NCBI RefSeq assembly: GCF_000488215.1
Contig: NZ_KI530734.1
Coordinates: 186,001-250,000, forward strand
Source of the DNA: Acinetobacter nectaris CIP 110549
GTDB taxonomy: Bacteria; Pseudomonadota; Gammaproteobacteria; Pseudomonadales; Moraxellaceae
Direction of reading: 5' to 3'
Length of the DNA stretch: 64,000 bases
In this document: in pieces, positions 8,734 to 19,924 of the stretch
Layout: every line of letters starts with the position of its first letter
Position numbering within the stretch: the stretch's first letter is position 1
Notes under the pieces: model-generated
Database searches by the model: none
What the model was told of the DNA's origin: nothing
The model's input: only the letters and a program-made list of their open reading frames with translations
Translations under genes and position numbers: made by a program

Positions 8734-8758
8734 AAAAAAAGGGAGTATTAAACTCCCT
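8734..8758 (-). terminator. Terminator after the H-NS gene
   Basis: Stem AGGGAGT/ACTCCCT (8740-8746, 8752-8758) with a 5-base loop, followed on the minus strand by seven consecutive T. It lies shortly after the hns stop. The remainder of 8583-8733 is very AT-rich with nothing recognised. Confidence 0.85.
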
Positions 8759-8774
8759 AAAAATAGACCAAAGA

Positions 8775-9098
8775 TTAAATAATAAAATCTTCTAGTTTTG
8801 CACCTTTTGCAAGTTCAGCAACAATCCATCTTGGCTGTTTACCACGCCCTGTCCATGTTTGTTCAGGGTTATTATGGTTACGATAACGAGGCTCAACCGT
8901 TTTACGTGTTGTTACCTTTCTTTTTTGTGATCCGTATTCAAGCACTTGCTCTACAGTAAGGTCTAACCCTGCTGCAATATCAATAATTTGTTGATAAGCA
9001 TTTTGTATTGCTTGGTCTTTTTTTGTCGCAATTAATGCTTCTGCTTCTTGCTGTAAATGCTTAAGCTCTTCAACACTTAATGTACTAATATCTTGCAC
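8775..9098 (-). CDS. hns: H-NS family nucleoid protein
   Basis: A 107-residue H-NS family protein that probably silences AT-rich genes. The N-terminal coiled-coil oligomerisation region (about 1-60) precedes a basic linker (QKRKVTTRK) and the C-terminal DNA-binding motif TWTGRGKQPRW (about 80-90), whose QPR-like loop contacts the AT minor groove. I chose the GTG start at 9098 because GGGAG lies eight bases upstream; the longer TTG reading to 9113 would place that ribosome site inside the gene. The upstream region is extremely AT-rich and palindromic, consistent with autoregulation (inference). Confidence 0.93.
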   Translation of the reverse strand: MQDISTLSVEELKHLQQEAEALIATKKDQAIQNAYQQIIDIAAGLDLTVEQVLEYGSQKRKVTTRKTVEPRYRNHNNPEQTWTGRGKQPRWIVAELAKGAKLEDFII

Positions 9099-9384
9099 GT
9101 AAATTTCTCCCAAAAATAAAATCCAACATTTAACAACATTGAATGTTAAATATAATAATCAATTATAATAAATAAGTATATATTTACTGTATAAATATAT
9201 ACCAACATAGTTTATATATTAAGATTAATACTTATTAACTATAAATCAGATGGATATATAGAAACCACTCTCCATCTATAAATATTATCCTACACGTCAA
9301 TTTAATATACAGAACTGTAAATAAAATTAATCCTGTAAAAAAGAACAATAGTTATACAGATCGCTCTTTCTATACTTAATATTT
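9099..9384. promoter_or_regulatory. Very AT-rich hns upstream region with palindromes
   Basis: This 286-base gap between hemY and hns has no gene. It contains ATTTAACA/TGTTAAAT (near 9128-9152) and TATATTTA/TAAATATA around five bases (9179-9199), plus AGATGGA/TCCATCT at 9248-9277. H-NS favours such curved AT-rich DNA (established), so autoregulatory binding is plausible. I could not fix a -35/-10 pair. Confidence 0.4.
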
Positions 9385-10584
9385 TTAAATATTAATTTTG
9401 AGAAATTGTGGGTTTGCTTCAAATATATTTTTAAGCTGTTGCACCAAAACAGGATTATCTTGAATATGTACTTTTATTCGTAAGTAGCTTAGTAGAACAT
9501 GATCTGGATATTTACTTAATAACTCTTCAGCTTCCTTATATTTGCCATTTTTTTGGAAAATATGCCATTTCACAAAATAAAAAATAGGCATATCTGAATA
9601 TTTCTTCTCCCAAATCATTACTTGTTTTTCTATATCATTATAATTTACATCATCGCCCAGCATTCTCTGTTCAAACCACATAAAGAATACATCTTGATCA
9701 AACATATCATTGAGCAGTGATGTTGCAAGCTCTTCATATTCTACCTGCATATCAGGCAAACGCATTAAAACCTTTAACCATAAAATTTTATTTGTACGAA
9801 TACTTATATCAATATGATTTGTTTTTAAATCTAAATATCTTTGCTGTAGTTTTTCAAGCTGCTCAGGTACAGCTTGGTCAAAGGTTTCTAAAATTTGTGT
9901 TAGCCATATCGTATTTGCATCTGCAGTTAGCGTTCCACATTGAGTAGCATATAAATATAACCAAGGAAATTGTATTGCAAACTTACTCCATAGTTCACCT
10001 AAGCGTTGCTGATACCCCTCTTCTAACTCTTTTAACCATACAGGTTGTAAAAGATGTGATGACAATAATTCTAAGTGTGCAAATGCATCTTCGCCTTGCC
10101 CATCAAGTAAATATACCTCTATACGCTGTAATGTGACCAACTCAAAAGCAACTGGTGGACTTTGTTCTAATTGCTTTAAAGCAGCATCATACTGCCCTTG
10201 TTGGCGTAAAAAAGCGGCCTGAATGAGATGATTTAATAAAGTTGATGCAGTAAAAATATTTTCAACAACAGTTTGTTTTTGTCTTTCTGCACCTAGCAAC
10301 CATAAAATACCCAATTTTTCATATGGATGTAGGTTTGAAAAACTTTCCACCTGATGGTGTATACGCTTTTTTCGATTTGCATATCGTCGAGCCATATAAC
10401 CTATTAGCTGAATACATAAGCTAACAAGTAGCGTAAAAAGAAGAAAACCTAAAAATGAGCCCTGAATTTGCCAACCATGAAATAGTAAATATACATAGCC
10501 TGCACCCTGCCCATGGCTAAGTAATGTACAAAACCCAATTAAAACTACGGCAATGACTAAATAAGAAAGTAGAATTTTTTTCAT
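9385..10584 (-). CDS. hemY: HemY-type TPR membrane protein of the haem cluster
   Basis: A 399-residue protein with two N-terminal membrane helices (about 4-24 and 42-62) and a long helical, TPR-like cytoplasmic region, the architecture of HemY proteins found next to hemX in gammaproteobacteria. It is not the oxygen-dependent protoporphyrinogen oxidase also called HemY in Gram-positives. It starts about ten bases after the hemX stop and ends the hemC-hemD-hemX-hemY run. Its role is thought to be assisting late porphyrin enzymes at the membrane, but the biochemistry is not established. The protein is divergent; context supports the name strongly. Confidence 0.85.
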   Translation of the reverse strand: MKKILLSYLVIAVVLIGFCTLLSHGQGAGYVYLLFHGWQIQGSFLGFLLFTLLVSLCIQLIGYMARRYANRKKRIHHQVESFSNLHPYEKLGILWLLGAERQKQTVVENIFTASTLLNHLIQAAFLRQQGQYDAALKQLEQSPPVAFELVTLQRIEVYLLDGQGEDAFAHLELLSSHLLQPVWLKELEEGYQQRLGELWSKFAIQFPWLYLYATQCGTLTADANTIWLTQILETFDQAVPEQLEKLQQRYLDLKTNHIDISIRTNKILWLKVLMRLPDMQVEYEELATSLLNDMFDQDVFFMWFEQRMLGDDVNYNDIEKQVMIWEKKYSDMPIFYFVKWHIFQKNGKYKEAEELLSKYPDHVLLSYLRIKVHIQDNPVLVQQLKNIFEANPQFLKINI

Positions 10585-10593
10585 AGCCTTAGC

Positions 10594-11451
10594 CTAGTCT
10601 AATAAAATTGGAGTATGTAATTTAGGTGTTCCATTAAAAGAAATGCTTTTTGCTTGTTCTAATGCCTGACGAACCATTGGCTGATTAAAACGAGGAGCTT
10701 GATTTAATAAAATAAGAATATCATCTAAACTCGCAACATATTGATCATATTGCCCCAAATTTAACATCTGTCGCGCAAGTACAAGTCTTAATTGCGCCTC
10801 TTTCACAACAAGTCTTTGACTAATAAGATCTGTTGGATTCTGTTTTAAAGGCTGTATAGAAATAATCTTTTCCCAAAAACTCTGTGCTTGAACAGGTTGA
10901 TAGTTTTCTACATTGGTATCTAGTATTTTAAAAAACTGCTGATCTATTTGAGCCAATAATTTATTTGCATAAGCTTGTTGTGATAGTTGTTGCTGATTAG
11001 ATGCTTCGATAAGCTTTTGATCTCCCTCTAGGGAAGCATATAGACTTTGTTTTAATGCAGAAGAAATATTATATTTATCTAAGCTTTGTAAAAGTTGTTG
11101 TAAATGCTCAAGTGCATATACATTTTCATGTTGGTCTACCGCAAACTGAATCAACTCTAAAGATTGTTGTACTGGTAAAACAGGATTAATCACTATTGGT
11201 GATTGTATCGTCACCCCTGATTGAACATCTGATTGCTTTAGTTTTTCTTTAGTTATTTTCTGAGCAGGAGCAGACTGCCCTTGCCTTTGCATTGCAACCA
11301 TTTGGTCATTAATATGATTAATTGATTGTTCCGTACGTGTAACCTGAGATTTTAAATCATCGATAGACTGAATATACTGCTGTTGATCATAAGTCAATTT
11401 AGACATCCATAAAAAACTGACAATAAATAGACCCACACACCGTTTATTCAT
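10594..11451 (-). CDS. hemX: HemX-type membrane protein of the haem cluster
   Basis: A 285-residue protein with one N-terminal membrane anchor (about 5-20) followed by a coiled-coil (about 22-50) and an alpha-helical domain. It matches the HemX family, named historically as a putative uroporphyrinogen methyltransferase, though the SAM-binding fold is not visible and that activity is doubtful. The ATG at 11451 is preferred because AGGAAAAG precedes it; an in-frame GTG at 11466 overlaps the hemD stop. It sits between hemD and hemY and is co-transcribed with them. Confidence 0.82.
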   Translation of the reverse strand: MNKRCVGLFIVSFLWMSKLTYDQQQYIQSIDDLKSQVTRTEQSINHINDQMVAMQRQGQSAPAQKITKEKLKQSDVQSGVTIQSPIVINPVLPVQQSLELIQFAVDQHENVYALEHLQQLLQSLDKYNISSALKQSLYASLEGDQKLIEASNQQQLSQQAYANKLLAQIDQQFFKILDTNVENYQPVQAQSFWEKIISIQPLKQNPTDLISQRLVVKEAQLRLVLARQMLNLGQYDQYVASLDDILILLNQAPRFNQPMVRQALEQAKSISFNGTPKLHTPILLD

Positions 11452-11462
11452 AACTTTTCCTG

Positions 11463-12215
11463 TCACTGCTGCATCAAACTACCTAATTCATTGGCTTTTA
11501 AATTAGAAGCTAGAAGTATTTTCTCTAAAGGGATATTTTTCGCAACAATACTGTGCAATCGTGCACCCAAAACAATATAGTGGCACTTACTTACCACATC
11601 CAAATCATGCTTAAGAAGATTAAGCCAGTTTAACCAACTTGCTTCACTGCTTATACAAACATAAATTTTTTGATGATACTGTTTTAATATTTCAGCAACA
11701 TGTTGAAAACTCGTAACTGTTTCTCTTGGTAAGCTGCGTTTGTAGAGTATCATATTTATAATATTAATATTTTTCTGGGCAAGATGACTCATCATGAACT
11801 GACGCCCACCTTCTCCCCGCCAAAAAGCAATACTTTGTATACTTGCCTGCTTTAAAATAGGTAATTCTAGCATTCCTTCAGATGTTTCAACCTTCGGAAT
11901 ATGCGCATTAATACCTGCCGCCTTTAATACCTCAGCCGTCTTTGCACCAACTGCAATCCAATGGATACTCTCTAATTGAGGGGTTTCTTGAAATACTTGA
12001 GCTAAATAAGATAATCCTATTTTCGCAGCCGTTGGACTAACAACAATAATTATATTGGCTTGTGGTAAAGCATGAAATTGCTGAGTCAATTGCTCCGATA
12101 AAGCAACTGACTCTAAGTGCAATAAAGGCACATCCAATACATCTATACCCTGTTTACAGATTTCCCGTGTTAAAGCATCAGCTCTATCACGAGGTCTCGT
12201 ATTTATAAATAGCAT
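11463..12215 (-). CDS. hemD: Uroporphyrinogen-III synthase
   Basis: The 250-residue enzyme cyclises hydroxymethylbilane with D-ring inversion to uroporphyrinogen III, the branch point for haem, sirohaem and cobalamin. HemD proteins are poorly conserved; the two-domain alpha/beta pattern with INTRPRDRA at the N-terminus and an IIIVVSPTAAK block (about 54-64) fits. It lies six bases after hemC and its stop overlaps the longer hemX reading, so the operon is tight. Confidence 0.93.
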   Translation of the reverse strand: MLFINTRPRDRADALTREICKQGIDVLDVPLLHLESVALSEQLTQQFHALPQANIIIVVSPTAAKIGLSYLAQVFQETPQLESIHWIAVGAKTAEVLKAAGINAHIPKVETSEGMLELPILKQASIQSIAFWRGEGGRQFMMSHLAQKNINIINMILYKRSLPRETVTSFQHVAEILKQYHQKIYVCISSEASWLNWLNLLKHDLDVVSKCHYIVLGARLHSIVAKNIPLEKILLASNLKANELGSLMQQ

Positions 12216-12221
12216 GGCAAA

Positions 12222-13142
12222 TTACAGGTGTAGATCTTTTAATAAAGGCCCTGCACCCATCTCCAATAAATTCTTGGCAAGCTGCTCACCTATTGCGACA
12301 GCATGGTCTAACTGACCTTGTATTTCTGCCTTCAATAACGTTTTACCATCAACACTACCGACTCTTCCTTGCATCACTAGCTGATGATTTTCCAAAATAG
12401 CATATCCTGCTATAGGAATTTGGCACCCCCCCTCCAAGTAGGCATTAAAAGCACGCTCAGCACGAACGCATACTTCCGTTTCAAAATGCTTTAATGGTTC
12501 AATCAGAGAAAGTACTTCTTGGTCATTTGCACGACACTCTAAGCCTAAAGCACCTTGACCTACAGCAGGTAAACTCGTTACTGGGTCAAGCGTATGGCGA
12601 ATACGATCATGAAGCTCTAATCGTTTGAGCCCTGCACTTGCCAAGATAATTCCATCATATAAGCCACTATCTAACTTAGATAGTCTTGTACCAACATTGC
12701 CGCGTAAGTCTTTAATGACTAAGTCTGGTCTGTAATTTAAAATTTGGCATTTACGACGTAAGCTTGATGTGCCAACGACCGCACCCTGAGGTAAATCATT
12801 AAAATGTGAGTAGTTATTTGAGACAAAAGCATCGAAGGGATCTTCTCTTTCACAAATTACAGGTAAATCTAACCCTTCAGGAAGCTGCATCGGTACATCT
12901 TTTATAGAATGCACAGCCAAATCTGCACGACCGTCAAACAATGCTTGTTCAAGCTCTTTTACAAATAGCCCTTTACCGCCAATTTTTGCCAATGGGGTAT
13001 CTAAAATTTTGTCCCCTTGCGTTACAAAAGTCACTAACTCTACAGTTAAACCATGATGTAATTTTTCTAATCGAGCCTTAATATGCTCTGCTTGCCAAAG
13101 AGCCAATGGACTTTGGCGTGTTGCTATTCTCAGCGTTTTCAT
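12222..13142 (-). CDS. hemC: Porphobilinogen deaminase (hydroxymethylbilane synthase)
   Basis: The 306-residue enzyme joins four porphobilinogens into hydroxymethylbilane. The N-terminal [14 protein letters not shown] motif (about 5-18), the substrate-binding SSLRR, and the cofactor-attachment cysteine in GGCQIP (about residue 240) are present. It is the first gene of the haem run and is divergent from argH across a 401-base region, an arrangement typical of Acinetobacter. Confidence 0.98.
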   Translation of the reverse strand: MKTLRIATRQSPLALWQAEHIKARLEKLHHGLTVELVTFVTQGDKILDTPLAKIGGKGLFVKELEQALFDGRADLAVHSIKDVPMQLPEGLDLPVICEREDPFDAFVSNNYSHFNDLPQGAVVGTSSLRRKCQILNYRPDLVIKDLRGNVGTRLSKLDSGLYDGIILASAGLKRLELHDRIRHTLDPVTSLPAVGQGALGLECRANDQEVLSLIEPLKHFETEVCVRAERAFNAYLEGGCQIPIAGYAILENHQLVMQGRVGSVDGKTLLKAEIQGQLDHAVAIGEQLAKNLLEMGAGPLLKDLHL

Positions 13143-13543
13143 ATGTGCCCAATAAATACTTTTCAGTTAAGCCTAAACTTAACTTGATCTCTAGAAATTG
13201 CAAGTCATATTGCTGTGCTTTTCTCTATAACAAACATCGACTCAACAAATCATTGAAGAAACTTTCTCACTTATACCCAAGAGATACACATATAATAGCT
13301 ATCTGAGTAGTTTTATAATTCGATGAATAAAGCCTAAATTTGCAATAACCTTTCAGCTTTGTTAATTATAAACAATATAGCTTGCGTTCACTGACAACAA
13401 CTGAAGTTAATACTTTTAAATAAAAGTTATAACTCTAATGAAAAGTGACAATAGTACCTATTTAAGATAAATCGCTACAAACCGTATATTTATATAGCGA
13501 AGCCCCTTAAAATAAACCTATCCATTATTGTAATAGAGCGATC
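13143..13543. promoter_or_regulatory. hemC/argH divergent intergenic region
   Basis: This 401-base stretch has no convincing gene. It must hold the promoters of hemC (minus) and argH (plus). An inverted repeat ACTTTTA/TAAAAGT around two A residues lies at 13412-13427, a possible operator. A TATATAG-like -10 for argH lies near 13490-13497 without a clear -35. Nothing else is recognised. Confidence 0.4.
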
Positions 13544-14980
13544 ATGAGCACATCTTCAAATCATTCAACGACCCCTTTATCTCAAACCTCTGGTATGTGG
13601 GGCGGACGCTTTTCAGAAGCGACAGATGCTTTTGTTGCTGAATTCACAGCATCCGTACAATTCGACCAACGTTTTTATAAACAAGACATCGCAGGCTCAG
13701 TTGCACATGCGAAAATGCTTGCAAAAATTGGGGTACTTACAGCACAAGAACGTGATGACATCATTCATGGCCTTACAGACATTCAAACTGAAATTGAATC
13801 AGGAAAATTTGAATGGCGCATCGACCTTGAAGATGTTCATATGAATATTGAATCACGTTTAACTCAGCTCATTGGTATTACAGGTAAAAAACTACATACT
13901 GGTCGTAGTCGTAATGACCAAGTCGCTACAGATATTCGTCTTTATCTACGTGATGAAATTGATGAAGTATTACAAACATTAAAACGCTTACAACTGGGTA
14001 TTTTAAGTCTTGCAACAAAACATACCGCTACAATAATGCCTGGCTTTACTCACTTACAAACAGCTCAACCTGTAACGTTCAGCCACCACCTCATGGCTTG
14101 GTTTGAAATGCTTGTACGTGATACTGAACGCCTACAAGACTGCCGTAAACGCGTAAACCGCATGCCTTTAGGTTCTGCAGCACTTGCAGGTACAACTTAT
14201 CCAATTGATCGTACCTATACTGCCGAACTTTTAGGATTTGATGAGGTTTCTGAAAACTCATTAGATGCAGTTTCTGATCGTGACTTTGCCATTGAGTTTA
14301 ATGCAGCAGCTTCTTTAATTATGATGCACCTCTCACGCATGTCAGAAGAGCTTATTCTATGGACTTCTGCTCAGTTTAAGTTTATTCAAATTCCTGATCG
14401 CTTCTGTACTGGTTCATCAATTATGCCTCAGAAGAAAAATCCTGATGTACCGGAACTTGTTCGTGGTAAATCTGGTCGTGTTTTTGGTGACCTCATTAGT
14501 CTACTTACACTAATGAAAGGGCAACCTTTGGCATATAACAAAGATAACCAAGAAGATAAAGAACCTTTATTTGATGCAATCGATACAGTTCGTGGGTGCT
14601 TAATGTCATTCGCAGATATGATTCCTGCATTAGTACCAAATATTGAATCTATGCGTGAAGCTGCTTTACGTGGTTTTTCAACTGCTACAGACCTTGCAGA
14701 TTACCTTGTTAAGAAAGGTGTTCCATTTCGTGATTCACATGAAATTGTAGGTAAAACCGTTGCACTTGCTGTTGAAGAAGATAAAGACTTATCTGAACTC
14801 TCTCTTGAACAGCTACAACAATTTTCTACACTGATCGAGGCTGATGTATACGATAAAGCACTCACATTGGAAGCTTCTGTAAGTGCTCGTGATCACATTG
14901 GTGGTACTGCACCAAAACAAGTGGAAGCTGCTATTGCTAGAGCACATACACGTCTAGAAAAACTCTACGCAACAGCTTAA
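13544..14980 (+). CDS. argH: Argininosuccinate lyase
   Basis: The 478-residue enzyme splits argininosuccinate into arginine and fumarate, the last step of arginine synthesis. It begins with the conserved MWGGRF context and carries the fumarase/aspartase-superfamily signature [12 protein letters not shown] (about 286-297) with the catalytic serine, plus the [10 protein letters not shown] block (about 113-122). Length is normal. It is followed after 13 bases by the Fe-trafficking gene, suggesting shared transcription. Confidence 0.98.
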   Translation: MSTSSNHSTTPLSQTSGMWGGRFSEATDAFVAEFTASVQFDQRFYKQDIAGSVAHAKMLAKIGVLTAQERDDIIHGLTDIQTEIESGKFEWRIDLEDVHMNIESRLTQLIGITGKKLHTGRSRNDQVATDIRLYLRDEIDEVLQTLKRLQLGILSLATKHTATIMPGFTHLQTAQPVTFSHHLMAWFEMLVRDTERLQDCRKRVNRMPLGSAALAGTTYPIDRTYTAELLGFDEVSENSLDAVSDRDFAIEFNAAASLIMMHLSRMSEELILWTSAQFKFIQIPDRFCTGSSIMPQKKNPDVPELVRGKSGRVFGDLISLLTLMKGQPLAYNKDNQEDKEPLFDAIDTVRGCLMSFADMIPALVPNIESMREAALRGFSTATDLADYLVKKGVPFRDSHEIVGKTVALAVEEDKDLSELSLEQLQQFSTLIEADVYDKALTLEASVSARDHIGGTAPKQVEAAIARAHTRLEKLYATA

Positions 14981-14993
14981 AACGAGAGAAAAT

Positions 14994-15263
14994 ATGTCAC
15001 ATCAAGTTTTTTGTAAAAAATACCAAAAGGAAATGGAAGGCTTAGATTTTGCACCATTTCCAGGCCCTAAAGGCGAGTTCTACTTTAACAATGTTTCAAA
15101 ACAAGCATGGCAAGCGTGGTTACAACATCAAACTACGCTAATCAATGAGAAACGCCTCAATGTTTTTGAACCAGAAGCAAAACAGTTTTTGGAAGAGCAA
15201 AGAGAAAAGTTTTTCTCAAATGATGAAAGTATAGAAATTGCCGAAGGTTGGAAGCCTGAATAA
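14994..15263 (+). CDS. yggX: Oxidative damage protection / Fe(2+)-trafficking protein YggX
   Basis: An 89-residue YggX-family protein, implicated in protecting iron-sulfur clusters from oxidative damage. The N-terminal [13 protein letters not shown] with the conserved cysteine (residue 6) and the FPGPKGE segment are characteristic. It directly follows argH and is closed by a strong terminator. Whether it carries iron itself is debated for the family. Confidence 0.95.
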   Translation: MSHQVFCKKYQKEMEGLDFAPFPGPKGEFYFNNVSKQAWQAWLQHQTTLINEKRLNVFEPEAKQFLEEQREKFFSNDESIEIAEGWKPE

Positions 15264-15273
15264 TTATTATTAA

Positions 15274-15304
15274 AAAATAAGGTCTTATATAGACCTTATT
15301 TTTT
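15274..15304 (+). terminator. Terminator after yggX
   Basis: AAAATAAGGTCT/AGACCTTATTTT (15274-15285, 15291-15302) with a 5-base loop and continuing T residues. It closes the argH-yggX transcript. Confidence 0.9.
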
Positions 15305-15399
15305 AGATTACATACAATTACAAATAGCTATTACAATAAAACATCTACTTACAAGAAGATCGCAGACAAATACCACGATTTTTCATATGATTTATCACA

Positions 15400-15487
15400 T
15401 AGAGAGGAATAAACCTTCTTTTTATAATACAAAGTTTATAAAGCTTATTAGCCCCAAATCTCCCCCAAGGTTTGGGGCCTTTTTTAT
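15400..15487 (+). ncRNA. Candidate small RNA with C-rich terminator loop
   Basis: An orphan plus-strand terminator, GCCCCAAA/TTTGGGGC (15451-15458, 15471-15478) plus CTTTTTT, lies between the yggX terminator and convergent phoU, so no protein gene needs it. Upstream, TAGAGA (15400-15405) and TATAAT (15423-15428) are spaced by exactly 17 bases, predicting a start near 15435 and a transcript of roughly 50 bases. The terminator loop holds CTCCCCC, the C-rich loop used by some sRNAs to pair with ribosome-binding sites (known for other families). The alternative is late termination of yggX read-through. No homology is claimed. Confidence 0.45.
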
Positions 15488-15498
15488 GTATGTATTAA

Positions 15499-16236
15499 TT
15501 ACTCTGACTTATTTGAGTCACTATGCACTTTCTTCTCAATCTCATCCATACTCGCATGACGTACATCTAGACCTTTTACAATATAGATTACTTGTTCAGC
15601 AATATTACGTGCATGATCACCAATACGCTCTAATGAACGTAAGACCCAAAGTACATTAAGAACGCGTGATATCTGACGTGCATCTTCAATCATATATGTC
15701 ATCAGCATTCGTGTCGCTGATTGATACTCACGATCTGTATCTGCATCAGCACGCAATACTTTCAATGCTTGATCTGTATCTAAACGTGCAAAAGCATCTA
15801 AAGCTTCATGAATCATTACTCTGACTTGATTACCAATATGTCGAGCTTCCATGAACCCATAAGAAGTACTTCTTTCCTCACTAAGACTTTGAGAAATACG
15901 TGCAATTTTATTTGCTTCATCACCAATTCTTTCTAAGTCTGTATTGGCTTTACTCATTGCAATAACCATTCTTAAATCAATGGCAGCAGGATGACGACGT
16001 GCAAGAATAATTGTAAGCAACTCATCAATCTCGCGTTCTAAGCGGTTCACTGTATTCTCTGTATATTGAACATCCACAGAAAGTGCAATGTCATTATCCA
16101 ACAGTGAATGAATTGCATCAGTTACTTGCTGCTCGACAAGACCACCCATTGCCATAAACTTGGCATTTACTTCTTGTAGGTCTTCATTAAACTGCGAGGA
16201 AATATGATGTGATAACATCGGATTTTTTACGCTCAA
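15499..16236 (-). CDS. phoU: Phosphate signalling regulator PhoU
   Basis: The 245-residue all-helical protein negatively regulates the PhoR-PhoB phosphate response together with the Pst transporter. Two PhoU repeats are visible with metal-binding E/D-rich motifs (LERIGDEANKIA, about 93-104, and LERIGDHARNIAE, about 203-215). I chose the TTG at 16236 because GGAG lies seven bases upstream, giving MSVKNPMLSHH; an ATG at 16218 is the alternative and a TTG at 16257 has no ribosome site. Unlike E. coli it is not adjacent to pstSCAB. It has a possible Pho box upstream. Confidence 0.95.
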   Translation of the reverse strand: MSVKNPMLSHHISSQFNEDLQEVNAKFMAMGGLVEQQVTDAIHSLLDNDIALSVDVQYTENTVNRLEREIDELLTIILARRHPAAIDLRMVIAMSKANTDLERIGDEANKIARISQSLSEERSTSYGFMEARHIGNQVRVMIHEALDAFARLDTDQALKVLRADADTDREYQSATRMLMTYMIEDARQISRVLNVLWVLRSLERIGDHARNIAEQVIYIVKGLDVRHASMDEIEKKVHSDSNKSE

Positions 16237-16559
16237 GGGGGATCTCCAAAAAATCAAAAACTTAACTATTAGAGCAAATTAAGTTGAACATTTCATGACA
16301 AATATTAAAAATACGATTTATTATTGATAACCTGATAAAAATTACAAATCATTTACTGTGAAAGAATTTATTTCATATCAAACTTACTTTACAAATGTTC
16401 TAACCCGTTCAATTGAATATTGATTATTTTTACTAAAATACTGTATGAAATTACAGTTTTATGCACATCAAAAACACATCATATTTATTAAATTCCAATG
16501 AAGTGTTTACAATTAAAGACTCCTATCGGTACAAGGATTAATATGCAGGTTTCAACGAT
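16237..16559. promoter_or_regulatory. phoU/lipoprotein divergent region with possible Pho box
   Basis: No gene is seen in these 323 bases. On the minus strand TTGTCATGAAATGTTCAAC (16301-16283) matches the first half of the PhoB box CTGTCAT well and the second half poorly, about 50 bases upstream of phoU. PhoB control would fit but is only suggested. The rest is AT-rich and holds the promoter for the plus-strand lipoprotein. Confidence 0.35.
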
Positions 16560-17660
16560 ATGAGCAAAAGAGTTGTCTTCATATTCATGATAGTTTGCTC
16601 ACTGCTTAATGGTTGCCATCAAGAGAGTCTCCCCTCTACACAGCAAGACAATCAATCTAAATCATCTATTACACCAGAAAACCCTTGTACATATTTAAGA
16701 CAAGATATTCAGCATATTGATAATCGAAGTACAGTCGAAGCACTTGAACAAGTAAATTTTCGTTTAAAGCAGTGCCTACCTCAGTTTAGCTTAAATGATC
16801 GTACCTTACTTATTTATGCAACAACAGCAATGTACCAACGTTTTTTATTTGCAGATCGTACACCTGAACAACAGCAATACTTTGAACAATATGCAATTAA
16901 TACCAGTGCATACCCAACTTTACAGCAGAATTACGAGTCTCACTTTTCCAAGCGCGATCAATATCTTATAGAACACCAAAGCAATGCTGCTTACTATGAG
17001 CTATATGATTCAGGAAATAACAGAACCAAATATCGCAGACAGCCAAGTTACTTACGCGACATTTTTGCACCATTTCTACCGGCAGCAGAGCAAATGTTTA
17101 TTGTTAATCTCGCTCGGCAAAATGAGCAACCTGTTATATCTGACAATACCTTTAATCTCACATGGCAAGAAATTGCAGATCGTGCACAGTTTTGGGAAAG
17201 TTATACAATTTCTTACCCAAATAGTATTTTCTTTGAAGATGCTCAACGCCTGAAATTTGCTTATACACGTTTTCTGTTTCATGGTTTGCCGAATATGCCT
17301 ATCTCAACAAACTATGAAGGTGAAGAAAATATCCATCCTGAAGCGCTCAAAGAAATACAGGCGCTTGCAAACAATGGTCACTCTCAGCTTTCTGAAAAAG
17401 CAATGAAGTTCTTAAAGTTTATTGAAATACCTGTAACAACACGTGATTTAAAGCTTCCAATAGAGCTTAGTCCAGTGGAACAACGCTCTAAACGTGCAGA
17501 AACCATTAAAGATATGAAGCAACTTGATCAGTATATCGGCTTATACGACCCTTTAAGCTTTGACAGTACACACATTAATAGAGACTGTTTTAGCGATTCT
17601 ATTTGCGTCACACATTTAGGCAGTATCTCAACTAGCTTCACTACAAAACAAGATTTTTAG
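16560..17660 (+). CDS. Uncharacterised lipoprotein
   Basis: A 366-residue protein with a type II signal peptide: basic start, hydrophobic core and lipobox LLNGC with the modified cysteine at about residue 19. Gln/Ser-rich residues follow, then a mostly helical domain rich in Gln, Tyr and charged residues with no motif I recognise. Cysteines near 43, 74, 346 and 351 could form disulfides. It stands alone between phoU and the thiC riboswitch, without an operon partner. I do not recognise a family; it is probably a periplasmic or outer-membrane lipoprotein. Confidence 0.85.
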   Translation: MSKRVVFIFMIVCSLLNGCHQESLPSTQQDNQSKSSITPENPCTYLRQDIQHIDNRSTVEALEQVNFRLKQCLPQFSLNDRTLLIYATTAMYQRFLFADRTPEQQQYFEQYAINTSAYPTLQQNYESHFSKRDQYLIEHQSNAAYYELYDSGNNRTKYRRQPSYLRDIFAPFLPAAEQMFIVNLARQNEQPVISDNTFNLTWQEIADRAQFWESYTISYPNSIFFEDAQRLKFAYTRFLFHGLPNMPISTNYEGEENIHPEALKEIQALANNGHSQLSEKAMKFLKFIEIPVTTRDLKLPIELSPVEQRSKRAETIKDMKQLDQYIGLYDPLSFDSTHINRDCFSDSICVTHLGSISTSFTTKQDF

Positions 17661-17701
17661 ATTTACCCATTTTGCTCAAAACATGCTAGTCTTGGATAAC
17701 C

Positions 17702-19698
<1,997 letters not shown>

Positions 19699-19710
19699 AT
19701 TTTTCTAAAC

Positions 19711-19748
19711 TTGTAGATAGCTTATTTCTATATATAAGCTATCTACAA
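19711..19748. other. Perfect 15-bp hairpin after thiC
   Basis: Bases 19711-19725 and 19734-19748 are exact inverted repeats around 8 bases. No T-run follows on either strand, so it may be a 3'-end stabiliser or processing site for thiC mRNA. The rest of the gap to the Nudix gene (about 215 bases in total) shows no gene. Confidence 0.55.
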
Positions 19749-19924
19749 TAAATAACTCAGTGTTTTTTTCAAAAAAATATAGCAAGAATGCGCAAACTTC
19801 ATCACACTTATCATTATTATCATTATTTATATCGCTTTTAGGCCAAAAATAAGCATTTATTCAATGAGACTTCTCAGTTAGCATAGTTATTAAGCATGCC
19901 AATTTATATAAGTTGATCATATTG

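Noticed and set aside
15387..15659. 90-codon plus-strand open frame across the phoU 3' end
   Set aside because: It passes through the orphan terminator and overlaps phoU antisense, with no family-like sequence.
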